Source: Thermococcus paralvinellae (GTDB lineage: Archaea; Methanobacteriota_B; Thermococci; Thermococcales; Thermococcaceae). Taken from it: a stretch of DNA of 64,000 bases. Of the stretch, positions 8,600 to 16,380 are shown in pieces. The stretch's first letter is position 1, and the number at the start of each line of letters is the position of its first letter. The stretch covers positions 1,836,681 through 1,900,680 of the forward strand of contig NZ_CP006965.1 in the NCBI RefSeq assembly GCF_000517445.1, written 5' to 3'. Under the pieces are notes generated by a model, which was not told the DNA's origin, did no database searches, and was given only the letters and a program-made list of their open reading frames with translations. The translations under genes were made by a program, and so were the position numbers.

Positions 8600-9480
8600 T
8601 ACTCAACCCTCCTCTCCTGTATCATTCTCTTTAGCATGCCTATTGAGAACACAAACACTGCCACTGTGAGGAATGTAGCAACAGCTGCTGCGAATCCCCA
8701 TCTGTATCTAAAGAACGCTTCGTAGTACACCAAATAAGCGAGCACTGATAAATAGAGCGGAGGAGATTCTGCTGACAACACAAATATAAGGTCAAAGACC
8801 TTTAGGATGTAGATTGAACTCATCGTGACGACGACTATTAAAGCTGGTTTCAAGAGAGGTAGGAGGACATATCTAAACTTCTGCCAAGGATTTGCTCCAT
8901 CAATTATTGCAGCTTCAAGAATTTCTTTGTCAATCCCCTCAAGCCCAGCGAGAAATACTGTAGTTGAAAAACCCAACCAAGCCCAAAGAGAACCTAACAG
9001 AACAAAATATATTGCAGTTGAGGGGTCTTGTATCCAAGCCCTAGGAGAACCTCCTAGGAGCTCAATAATTTTATTAATAATTCCAGAACGAGGATCGAGC
9101 AAAAGCATCCAAACTATACCAACAACTGTTAGTGGCATAACCATACCGAGCATAACAATTCCTCTCAAGACATTTCTCCCTACAACTTCCTTATTGTGGA
9201 GAAGGATCGAGAATGCTAAGCCTAAGAGCGTGACTAAAGGCAAGAATGTGATGAACAGAAACACGTTATTCTTAATTGATGTTCTGAAAAGTTCATAATC
9301 AAACATTTTTTCATAATTTTGAAGTCCAACAAACTGAGGTGGAGTAAAACCGTCCCACTTAAAGAAGCTCAAGTAAAATGTGTTTAATATTGGATACACG
9401 ATAAAAATAAAGAGGAGTATAAAGGCGGGCGTCATCAGGATGAAAAAGTCTTTAGTTAAGTAATCCTTCCTTCCGCCCAT
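8599..9480 (-). CDS. ABC sugar transporter permease, MalF/CUT1 type
   Basis: A 293-residue permease of the shorter MalF/UgpA type: an N-terminal membrane segment FILMTPAFILLFIFIVYPIL, five further segments, and the EAA loop LEAAIIDGANPWQKFRYVLLP. GAGGTGGG precedes the ATG. It lies 10 nt after the binding-protein gene and overlaps the partner permease by 1 nt. A nucleotide-binding subunit is needed for function and is absent from this cluster. Confidence 0.88.
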   Translation of the reverse strand: MGGRKDYLTKDFFILMTPAFILLFIFIVYPILNTFYLSFFKWDGFTPPQFVGLQNYEKMFDYELFRTSIKNNVFLFITFLPLVTLLGLAFSILLHNKEVVGRNVLRGIVMLGMVMPLTVVGIVWMLLLDPRSGIINKIIELLGGSPRAWIQDPSTAIYFVLLGSLWAWLGFSTTVFLAGLEGIDKEILEAAIIDGANPWQKFRYVLLPLLKPALIVVVTMSSIYILKVFDLIFVLSAESPPLYLSVLAYLVYYEAFFRYRWGFAAAVATFLTVAVFVFSIGMLKRMIQERRVE

Positions 9481-9490
9481 TTATCCCACC

Positions 9491-10810
9491 TCAGCTTGAG
9501 TAATAGTCTTTTGCTTGCTTCTCAAGGTCTTCGGCAATCTTCTGGTAGTCATCTGGGTTGGCCCATAATCTGAAGAGTGCGTCCCAGATTACAGGCTGGA
9601 ATCCACTTGGTACATTGTCATCCAAGTCTGGCACTACAACTGAATTCTTCATAATCTCAACAACTCTGTAATCTGCTGGGTCGTATGCCTCTTTTGGAAC
9701 TGCTAAGTTTGGTGCAAGATAACCTTTTTGTCTTACCATAATCTCTTGATATTGTGCTCCAGCAAACCATTCTGCAACTTTTAAGGCTACCTCTTTGTGT
9801 GGAGCATTCTTTGGAACTATAATCCAGTCGCCACCAGCAACTATTGCAGGCTTAACATTTGGATTGATCGTTGGGAATGGAATTAAGTCATAGTCAACAC
9901 CTGGCTTATATCCTTCACTCTGGAGCATTAAGTTAATCCAGTTGCCCATGAAGTACATGGCAACTTCTCCCTTTCCTAATCTTGCTACTTGAGCTTCCCA
10001 CTTCTCACCAATTGCAACCTTGGGATCACCATAGCAACCTTGCTTGAGGAGGTCGCTTATGATCTTAAATGCCTCAATAACTTGCGGGTCTGTCCACTTT
10101 ATTTCGTGTCTCATAAGCTTCTGGTGGAGCTCTGGGCCACCGACTCTAAGAAGGACAGCCTCAAAGATATCACTCAGTGGCCACTTATCAGCGGCACCGC
10201 TTGCCATTGGCTGAATTCCTTTGCTCTTCAACACGTTACAAACTTGTTTGAGGTCATCTAAGGTCTTTGGCGGTTCAAGATTGTTGTCTTTAAAGACATG
10301 GACGTTATACCAAATACCTGGCTTTGCCCATGCTTTAATTGGGATTCCATAATAAACACCATTCAGATTAACAGGATCAAGTAGATTTTGCATAATTTGT
10401 CCAGAATATTTCTTTGCTATTGGGGTTAAATCTTCAAGTTGGCCTTTTTGACCAAGTTCCTTTATCAGTGCGGGCCATGGGAGGATTGCAATATCGAAGT
10501 TTGGTGAACCAGCCGCTAATTCACTTAAAACGGCATCTCTAAGTTTTGATTGTTGAACATATTTAATCTGTATGTCTTTGTGGGCTTTATTGAACTCTTC
10601 AATGGCCTTCATAAAGGCCTCTCCTTCGCTACCACCCCACTGGCCATAGACTATTACCTCAACAGGCTTAGCTTCTGTGGGTTTTTCTGTTGTTGTAGGG
10701 GCTGCTGTAGGACTCGTAGTTGTCTCCTTTTGAGAGATACATCCAGCAACTATGGCACCTAACAAAAACAGGCTTAAAAGCAATGCAGCTTTTTTAACAC
10801 CACGCTTCAT
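9491..10810 (-). CDS. ABC transporter sugar-binding lipoprotein (family 1 SBP)
   Basis: A 439-residue extracytoplasmic solute-binding protein. The signal peptide ends in the lipobox AIVAGC (Cys24), followed by the Thr/Pro-rich linker usual in Thermococcales binding proteins (residues 29-48), then the SBP domain beginning VEVIVYGQWGGSEGEAF. Later landmarks include GEVAMYFMGNWINLMLQ and AGGDWIIVPKNAPHKEVALKVAEWF. It differs clearly from the T. litoralis trehalose/maltose-binding protein as I recall it, although the adjacent TreT and TrmB genes are the usual companions of that system. First gene of the minus-strand arm, preceded by a TATA box and a TrmB-type site. Substrate unknown; oligosaccharide expected. 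Confidence 0.85.
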   Translation of the reverse strand: MKRGVKKAALLLSLFLLGAIVAGCISQKETTTSPTAAPTTTEKPTEAKPVEVIVYGQWGGSEGEAFMKAIEEFNKAHKDIQIKYVQQSKLRDAVLSELAAGSPNFDIAILPWPALIKELGQKGQLEDLTPIAKKYSGQIMQNLLDPVNLNGVYYGIPIKAWAKPGIWYNVHVFKDNNLEPPKTLDDLKQVCNVLKSKGIQPMASGAADKWPLSDIFEAVLLRVGGPELHQKLMRHEIKWTDPQVIEAFKIISDLLKQGCYGDPKVAIGEKWEAQVARLGKGEVAMYFMGNWINLMLQSEGYKPGVDYDLIPFPTINPNVKPAIVAGGDWIIVPKNAPHKEVALKVAEWFAGAQYQEIMVRQKGYLAPNLAVPKEAYDPADYRVVEIMKNSVVVPDLDDNVPSGFQPVIWDALFRLWANPDDYQKIAEDLEKQAKDYYSS

Positions 10811-10847
10811 TTATGGGCACCTCTTCACAATTGTTCATTGGTGTGTT

Positions 10848-10858
10848 TACTTTTAGTA
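10848..10858. promoter_or_regulatory. TrmB-type operator before the transporter arm
   Basis: The sequence TACTTTTAGTA is a perfect match to TACT-N3-AGTA, the motif reported for TrmB at Thermococcales maltose operons. It abuts the minus-strand TATA box (TATAAATA, 10859-10866, with BRE-like CCGAAAAA beyond it) and ends about 38 nt before the binding-protein start codon. Binding here would block recruitment or promoter opening. Confidence 0.75.
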
Positions 10859-11002
10859 TATTTATATTTTTCGGAGCATACATCTTACACTTATGTACAT
10901 TATTGCTTTTTAATTCTTGATAAACTTCAAGATTTTTCTGATAAATTTTCAATATTAATGAATTCATCATATGGCTCAAAGAAGCAGATTTCTGCAAAAA
11001 AC

Positions 11003-11053
11003 TTTTTATACAACTGATACTAAAAATGTCTGTAATGTTATATACTAAAAGTA
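11003..11053 (+). promoter_or_regulatory. treT promoter with TrmB-type operator
   Basis: A TATA element lies in CTTTTTATAC (about 11002-11011), preceded by an A-run BRE. TACTAAAAGTA at 11043-11053 is the second perfect TACT-N3-AGTA site, placed between the expected start (about 11032) and the ribosome binding site. A half site TACTAAAAATG lies at 11018-11028. The pair of operators over this 258-nt divergent region implies coordinated control of both arms by the TrmB encoded here. Confidence 0.72.
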
Positions 11054-11068
11054 AAAAGGTGACAGCTT

Positions 11069-12307
11069 ATGTTTGAAGTTGAGAATCTCAAGAAAAAAAC
11101 GATCAATGACTATTTCCCTATTGTTGGTAAAGATACAATAGATAGGATAAAAAGGAAAGCCGAGAAATTTGAAGGCTCTGCCATTGCTAATGTAAATTCA
11201 ACAGCTTATGGTGGGGGGGTTGCAGAAATACTCCACAGCTTAATACCTCTGATGAGAAGCCTTGGAATTGAGACAAGATGGTTCGTGATTGAGGGAACAG
11301 ATGAATTTTTTAAGGTTACTAAATCTTTCCACAATGCTCTTCAGGGAAACAAAGAACTCAAGCTTACAGAGGATATGAAAAAACTTTATCTTGACATCAA
11401 CAAAAAGAACTCAGAGGATTTTGATTTGAGTGTTTTTGACTATGTTGTTGTTCACGATCCACAGCCAGCTCCCTTAATAGAGTTCTATGAGAAAAAGAAG
11501 CCTTGGATTTGGCGCTGTCATATCGATTTAAGCGACCCAAACATGGAATTCTGGGGCTTTTTAAGACAGTTTGTTGAAAAATACGATCGCTATATCTTCC
11601 ACATGCCAGAGTATGTACAGAGTGATCTCGATAAAAACAAAGTTGTCATAATGCCCCCTTCAATAGACCCTCTTAGTGAAAAGAACATCGAATTAAAGGA
11701 TAGTGAAATTGTAAAAATCTTAGAAAAGTTTGACATTGATCCAGACAGGCCAAAGATAACCCAAGTTGCAAGATTTGATCCGTGGAAAGGAGTATTTGAT
11801 GCAATTGAAGTTTACAGAAAAGTCAAGGGAAAAATACCTGATGTTCAACTATTACTTGTCAGTGCAATGGCACATGATGATCCTGAAGGCTGGATATATT
11901 TTGAGAAAGTCCTTAGAAAAGTTGGAGAGGACTATGACGTCAAAATTCTGACGAATTTAATTGGAGTTCATGCTAGGGAAGTAAACGCCTTTCAAAGGGC
12001 AAGCGATGTCGTTCTCCAAATGTCAACAAGAGAGGGATTCGGATTAACTGTTAGCGAGGCAATGTGGAAGGGGAAGCCAGTAATAGGTAGGGCAGTAGGC
12101 GGAATTAAGCTCCAAGTAGTTGATGGAGAAACAGGATTTTTAATTAAGACAGTTGACGAAGCAGTAGAAAAAACGCTTTATCTGCTTAAACACCCAGGAG
12201 TTGCGAGGGAAATGGGTAAAAAAGCTAAAGAACGGGTTAAGGAGAACTTCCTCATAACACGGCATTTAGAAAGGTATTTAGACCTCTTCAGTTCATTTAT
12301 TCAATAG
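11069..12307 (+). CDS. treT: trehalose glycosyltransferring synthase, GT4
   Basis: TreT makes trehalose from NDP-glucose and glucose, reversibly. The 412-residue protein has the GT-B fold: an N-terminal domain with NVNSTAYGGGVAEIL near 41-55 (loop that contacts the donor), VVVHDPQPAPLIEF, then the C-terminal Rossmann half with QVARFDPWKGVFDAIEVY and the donor-site motif STREGFGLTVSEAMWKGKPVIG including the conserved E-x7-E. Matches P. horikoshii TreT as remembered. AAGGTGAC precedes the ATG. It heads the plus-strand arm, 9 nt before trmB, the same order as in the T. litoralis trehalose/maltose locus. Confidence 0.88.
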   Translation: MFEVENLKKKTINDYFPIVGKDTIDRIKRKAEKFEGSAIANVNSTAYGGGVAEILHSLIPLMRSLGIETRWFVIEGTDEFFKVTKSFHNALQGNKELKLTEDMKKLYLDINKKNSEDFDLSVFDYVVVHDPQPAPLIEFYEKKKPWIWRCHIDLSDPNMEFWGFLRQFVEKYDRYIFHMPEYVQSDLDKNKVVIMPPSIDPLSEKNIELKDSEIVKILEKFDIDPDRPKITQVARFDPWKGVFDAIEVYRKVKGKIPDVQLLLVSAMAHDDPEGWIYFEKVLRKVGEDYDVKILTNLIGVHAREVNAFQRASDVVLQMSTREGFGLTVSEAMWKGKPVIGRAVGGIKLQVVDGETGFLIKTVDEAVEKTLYLLKHPGVAREMGKKAKERVKENFLITRHLERYLDLFSSFIQ

Positions 12308-12316
12308 TGATGGAAA

Positions 12317-13336
12317 ATGGAGATAAGTGAAAAGGTCTTGGCAATGCTCACAAGACTTGGCTTCACAAAATATGAAGTTCTCACATATTGGACATTGCTA
12401 GTCTATGGTCCAAGCACTGCAAAGGAAATCTCAGAGAGAAGTGGAATTCCATACAACAGGGTTTATGACACAATAGCTTCGTTAAAAGCTAGGGGGTTTG
12501 TGAGTGAGGTAGAGAGTTCTCCAAGAGTTTACGTTGCTTTTTCTCCTTCAATAGCTTTCCTCAAATTCAAAAAAGAAGTTGATGACATTAAAAGACAGCT
12601 TGAAAAGGAGCTAAAAAAAGTCAAAGTAAAAGAAGAGGAAAGACCGGGAATTTGGAGAACTAAGGATTTGGATGAGGCCGTGGAAATGGTTAAAGAATCA
12701 CTGGACATCTCGGAGTATGAAGTAATCCTTGTAGCTCCTGAAAAATTTTTAGAAAAACTTGAAGACAATATTAAAAATGCCCTGAAAAAAGGTGTCACAG
12801 TGTCTCTTTATACCGAGGAAAGGATAGATTTGTCTGATTTCACTAAAATTGGAAACTTATTTGTAAGGAAATTCCACAAGCTTAACCACTTCATTGGAAT
12901 GTTTGATGGTAGAGAAGTCATAGATATCCAAAATATAGGCTTTAGACCTAGAAATCCGCCAAGCTTTAAGGCAACTTATCCAGAGATTATATTCTCCCAA
13001 TATAGTTTCATCCGGGAGGCTTTTAAGGAATCAACCTTGATACTCGAGAGTATAAACCGCAAAGATGATTTACGCTTTTTCACGACTTTTCATGCCGTGG
13101 ACTTGATAAGACGGCACTTAAACGATAGCAACATCTATGCAGAGATTATAGCTAAGAACCTGACAACAGGCGAGATTGAAGAGCTTAGAGGAAGGGTAGT
13201 TGGGTATACCGTAGCGATGGAAGAGGGCATAGATAATTTTGATTTGGAAACTGATAAAGGAATATTCAAGATTGGTGGAATGTTTGCAGTTTTAGAGGAT
13301 TATGAGACTACAAGAATTAGACTTATACTGACCTAA
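12317..13336 (+). CDS. trmB: TrmB sugar-responsive transcriptional repressor
   Basis: A 339-residue regulator very similar in remembered sequence to T. litoralis TrmB, the repressor of the trehalose/maltose ABC operon that is released by sugars. The N-terminal winged helix (LTRLGFTKYEVLTYWTLLVY, then SGIPYNRVYDTIASLKARGF) binds DNA; residues about 85-110 form a coiled-coil dimer helix; the rest is the sugar-binding part, with phospholipase-D-like and C-terminal beta domains ending in GGMFAVLEDYETTRIRLIL. Two TACT-N3-AGTA sites nearby are its likely operators. Closely packed between treT and the isomerase-like gene, hence autoregulated. Confidence 0.9.
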   Translation: MEISEKVLAMLTRLGFTKYEVLTYWTLLVYGPSTAKEISERSGIPYNRVYDTIASLKARGFVSEVESSPRVYVAFSPSIAFLKFKKEVDDIKRQLEKELKKVKVKEEERPGIWRTKDLDEAVEMVKESLDISEYEVILVAPEKFLEKLEDNIKNALKKGVTVSLYTEERIDLSDFTKIGNLFVRKFHKLNHFIGMFDGREVIDIQNIGFRPRNPPSFKATYPEIIFSQYSFIREAFKESTLILESINRKDDLRFFTTFHAVDLIRRHLNDSNIYAEIIAKNLTTGEIEELRGRVVGYTVAMEEGIDNFDLETDKGIFKIGGMFAVLEDYETTRIRLILT

Positions 13337-13346
13337 GGTGGTGTAT

Positions 13347-14825
13347 ATGATAGCTGTTGCAACTTTTACAGATCCTCGACCAACTGCTCTTTCAGAAGAA
13401 CGTGAAAGGGCTTTGATGGAAAAGCACAAAGCTTTGATTGAAGCTTTGAAAGAATTTGAGGTTTTAGATATTAATGCAGAGCTAGGGAAATACGAGGCAC
13501 TTAAAAAAGGAGAGAATTTTGGAATTGACGATAAGGAGGAAGTTCTTGAGGCAGCAAAAATAATAAGCTCAAAAGATGTGAGTGGAATAATTCTAGGCTT
13601 GTGGCACTGGACCGAGAGTAATCTCATAACCCTTTTGGCTAAAGAGACGAACAAGCCTTTGCTTTTATATGCAGATGACGATCCAGCATGGGCTGGAACG
13701 ACTTGCATAACCTCTGTTGGAGCCTCGCTCTGGGAAAGTGCTGTAAACTACTATGCTCTTCATCACACGAGACTGAAAGGCGATGTTGAAAAAGTCAAGG
13801 CATGGGTTAAAGCAGTTGAGGCAGTATCAAAGCTCTCCAAAAAGTCCCTCCTCATCTGGGGTGCTCCTTATACATTGGGAATGGAACACTTAATGGACGA
13901 TTTGCCGAGACTAAAGCGCTTTATCGGAGATTTCTTGATGTTTGATCAGTACTTAATTGTCAGAAAAGCCGATGAGATGCTAAGCGATGAGAAACTTAGG
14001 ATTAAAGTAGAGGAATTCTACGACTGGCTCACTTCAAAAGCTAAAGTAAAGTTTGACAACGTTATGTTGACCCCAGAAGCTCTGAGGAGGCAGATAGCTA
14101 TCTATCTGGCAGCAAAAGACATTTGGGAACAATATAAAAATGAGGTTGCGGGAGTTTCAATTAAATGTCAGCCAGAGCTGAGTGAGATTTATGGAGTTAC
14201 TGCATGTTTAATCCCAGCGCTGTTTCCATTCAACTTAGATGCAAAAGGAGAGAAGCCAATAATTCCGGCCACTTGTGAAGGAGACATTAAGGGAACTATA
14301 AGCTCAATTCTGCTGTTCTACTTGAGCAGAAAGCCGCCTCTTTTTGGGGACATAAAGTATGTGGACGATGAGCTCGTTCTTATAGCAAACTGTGGAGCCT
14401 CTTCGCTTTATTATGCAAAGCTAAGCGAAAATCCAGAGGAAAATCTAAATGCAACGACAATACAAGGACAGTGCCAGGGAAAGAGCGGAGGTGCGTTGAC
14501 ATACAGAACTCCAAAGACAACTCTTACGATTGCAAGGCTTGTTAGGATTGATGGAGAATATTACCTGCTTTACTTCTTAGGTGAAGGGATCGAAATAACT
14601 GAAGAAATTGAGAAAAAGCTTAAATGGGGCAAGCAGTGGCCTCATACAGCTGTGAAAAACCCTCTTGACAAGGAGAAATTCATTGCAGTTATAGGTGCAA
14701 ATCACCTCTCTGCTGTTCCGGGGGACTACACTACTGAGCTTAGATTCATAGCTAAGCTTTGGGGAATCAAAGCTGTTAACTTAGCAGACGAGAAAGATGT
14801 CAAAGAGCTTTTGGAAAAGGTATGA
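13347..14825 (+). CDS. L-fucose/L-arabinose isomerase-fold protein
   Basis: A 492-residue protein resembling the FucI/AraA C-terminal-fold family of aldose-ketose isomerases, or COG2407 relatives. Supporting segments: the N-terminal Rossmann-like part with GIILGLWHWTESN, LLLYADDDPAWAG, then VSIKCQPELSEIYGVTACLIPALF and PATCEGDIKGTISSILL (Cys/Glu/Asp positions like the metal site region), and HLSAVPGDYTTELRFIAKLWGI at the end. Start: ATG at 13347 with AAGGTGGTG upstream. It is the third gene of the TrmB arm. With the PfkB kinase at the other end of the locus, an isomerase step is plausible; substrate not determinable. Confidence 0.72.
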   Translation: MIAVATFTDPRPTALSEERERALMEKHKALIEALKEFEVLDINAELGKYEALKKGENFGIDDKEEVLEAAKIISSKDVSGIILGLWHWTESNLITLLAKETNKPLLLYADDDPAWAGTTCITSVGASLWESAVNYYALHHTRLKGDVEKVKAWVKAVEAVSKLSKKSLLIWGAPYTLGMEHLMDDLPRLKRFIGDFLMFDQYLIVRKADEMLSDEKLRIKVEEFYDWLTSKAKVKFDNVMLTPEALRRQIAIYLAAKDIWEQYKNEVAGVSIKCQPELSEIYGVTACLIPALFPFNLDAKGEKPIIPATCEGDIKGTISSILLFYLSRKPPLFGDIKYVDDELVLIANCGASSLYYAKLSENPEENLNATTIQGQCQGKSGGALTYRTPKTTLTIARLVRIDGEYYLLYFLGEGIEITEEIEKKLKWGKQWPHTAVKNPLDKEKFIAVIGANHLSAVPGDYTTELRFIAKLWGIKAVNLADEKDVKELLEKV

Positions 14826-14862
14826 TTTTTATATCCCCTTTCTTAATTTATTCTGATGAGCC

Positions 14863-15204
14863 ATGTATAAGGGGTTGGCTATAATTTTTGGCTTTCTCTT
14901 TTTAGGCGAAGCTCTGGTTAGAATGTTGGGTCTTCCGATTCCTGGCAATGTTGTAGGGATGATTCTCCTAACTTTAGCGTTGGTTTTCAACGTTGTTAAG
15001 CTTGAAGATGTTGAGAAAGAGGCGGAGCTGTTAGTGAGGAACATGAGCGTAATGTTCATTCCTCCTGGAGTCGGTATAGTTTTGTATTGGGGCTTAATCA
15101 AAAGCCAGGCAATGCCAATTTTTGTAGCTTTAATAGTGAGCTTCTTCGTAACAATGGTTCTGACAGCTAAGTTTGTTGAATTCTTAAGGAGGGGAAGAGG
15201 ATGA
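14863..15204 (+). CDS. LrgA/CidA-family membrane protein
   Basis: A 113-residue protein with four predicted membrane segments, including FGFLFLGEALVRMLGLPIPGNVVGMILL, which carries the LrgA-family GLPIPG-x-V-G-M motif. In bacteria, LrgAB/CidAB act as holin-like or metabolite (pyruvate, glycolate) transport pairs; the role in archaea is not known. A TATA-like ATTTTTATATCC lies 30 nt upstream and GATGAG precedes the ATG. It overlaps the LrgB gene by 4 nt (ATGA), so they form a coupled pair. Confidence 0.85.
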   Translation: MYKGLAIIFGFLFLGEALVRMLGLPIPGNVVGMILLTLALVFNVVKLEDVEKEAELLVRNMSVMFIPPGVGIVLYWGLIKSQAMPIFVALIVSFFVTMVLTAKFVEFLRRGRG

Positions 15205-15875
15205 ACAGCTTTGGCGTCTTTTTAACCTTGGCCTTATTCTACCTGTTCTCAAAGCTCTATCAGAAAAAGAGGGCTTTCTACTTGAATCCTGTTCTTCTCT
15301 CAATACTCTCAATTGCCATAATTTTAAGGACTTTTAACATAAGCTATCAGACTTACATGGAAAGCGCACAAATACTGAGTTTCCTTCTTGGCCCAGCGGT
15401 TGTTAGCTTAGCTATTCCCTTATACAAACAACGGGAGGTTATTAAGACCTATTCAAAGGAAATTGTTCTAGGGATATCATTTGGGGGAACTCTGGCAATT
15501 TTGAGCGCATTTTATGTTGCAAAGCTTTTAGGGGCGGAAAAAATAGTTCTGCTTAGCATTGCTCCTAAGAGCATAACCACAGCAATAGCAATTGGGGTTA
15601 GTGAGAAAATAGGAGGTATACCAGCTTTAACAGCTGTTCTCGTTATTTTAACTGGAATAATGGGGAATGCCATTGGTGTTGAGGTGTTGAATCTTGCCAG
15701 AATTAAAGATAAAGTTGCTAGAGGGTTGGCCATGGGGGTTACTTCTCATGGCTTGGGAACTGCTAGGATAATTCTCGATGATGAGCTTGCAGGAGCAGTC
15801 AGCGGATTGGCAATGGCATTAAATGGGATTTTCACTTCTATTGTTCTTCCTTATCTCATCAATATCCTCAAGTAA
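15201..15875 (+). CDS. LrgB/CidB-family membrane protein
   Basis: A 224-residue polytopic membrane protein. Family landmarks are visible: FLLGPAVVSLAIPLYKQR near 67-84, SIAPKSITTAIAIGVSEKIGG near 130-150, and the C-terminal GVTSHGLGTARI. Partner of the LrgA-like protein. The last 57 nt overlap the convergent tfx gene on the other strand, an unusually long convergent overlap for this window. Confidence 0.87.
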   Translation: MNSFGVFLTLALFYLFSKLYQKKRAFYLNPVLLSILSIAIILRTFNISYQTYMESAQILSFLLGPAVVSLAIPLYKQREVIKTYSKEIVLGISFGGTLAILSAFYVAKLLGAEKIVLLSIAPKSITTAIAIGVSEKIGGIPALTAVLVILTGIMGNAIGVEVLNLARIKDKVARGLAMGVTSHGLGTARIILDDELAGAVSGLAMALNGIFTSIVLPYLINILK

Positions 15876-16274
15876 GCACTCGCTTATTTTAAGTCTATCC
15901 TGGGCATCTAGGAAAAGTGTGAAGTCTCTCTTTGCGACTCTGTCATCTAAAGGGGCATGCTCAACAAGAAAAGCTATTATCTCGGCTGTGCTATAAGGGA
16001 CTTTGATTTTAAGTTCATCAGCTTTTTTGAATAGTTTGTCCGGGATTGTGAAGATGTCTTCGCCTTTTTTCACTTCAATGCTAATCTTTGAATTTATTTG
16101 TTCCCAAATGAGAAGAGTGTTTTTGGCTTTTTCAATCTTTTCTAGGGCTCTATGCTCAAGAATACTTACATTGGCCCTACTTGTGCCTAAAAGCTCGGCT
16201 ATTTCACTCTGCTTTAATCCTTTAGCTCTGAGCTGCAATATTCTAATCTGTTGTTCAGTGAGGAAGCTCTTCAT
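15819..16274 (-). CDS. Tfx-family DNA-binding protein
   Basis: The 151-residue protein matches the archaeal Tfx family, first described as a binder of the fmd (formylmethanofuran dehydrogenase) promoter in Methanothermobacter. The N-terminal helix-turn-helix FLTEQQIRILQLRAKGL then QSEIAELLGTSRANVSILEHRALEKI is sigma-70-region-4/LuxR-like; the C-terminal acidic domain is typical of the family. AAGGTG precedes its ATG. Because Thermococcales lack the fmd operon, the target here must be different; it may control the adjacent LrgAB pair or the lipoprotein gene (inference from position only). Confidence 0.85.
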   Translation of the reverse strand: MKSFLTEQQIRILQLRAKGLKQSEIAELLGTSRANVSILEHRALEKIEKAKNTLLIWEQINSKISIEVKKGEDIFTIPDKLFKKADELKIKVPYSTAEIIAFLVEHAPLDDRVAKRDFTLFLDAQDRLKISECLLEDIDEIRKNNRSENPI

Positions 16275-16380
16275 TTTTAAACACCTTAATTTAACATTAT
16301 ATTAACTATTAAAAATTTTTTGGATATGCTCAAAATATTTATATCCCTCTATCAATATAGTTTAAAAGGGGAATCCCTCT

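Noticed and set aside
10794-10997. 67-codon minus frame in the divergent sugar promoter region
   Set aside because: It covers the TATA boxes and one of the TrmB-type sites, has no ribosome binding site and a low-complexity composition.
4096-14825. Calling the transporter the maltose/trehalose MalEFG system
   Set aside because: The binding protein does not resemble the T. litoralis trehalose/maltose-binding protein as I recall it; only TreT and TrmB match.
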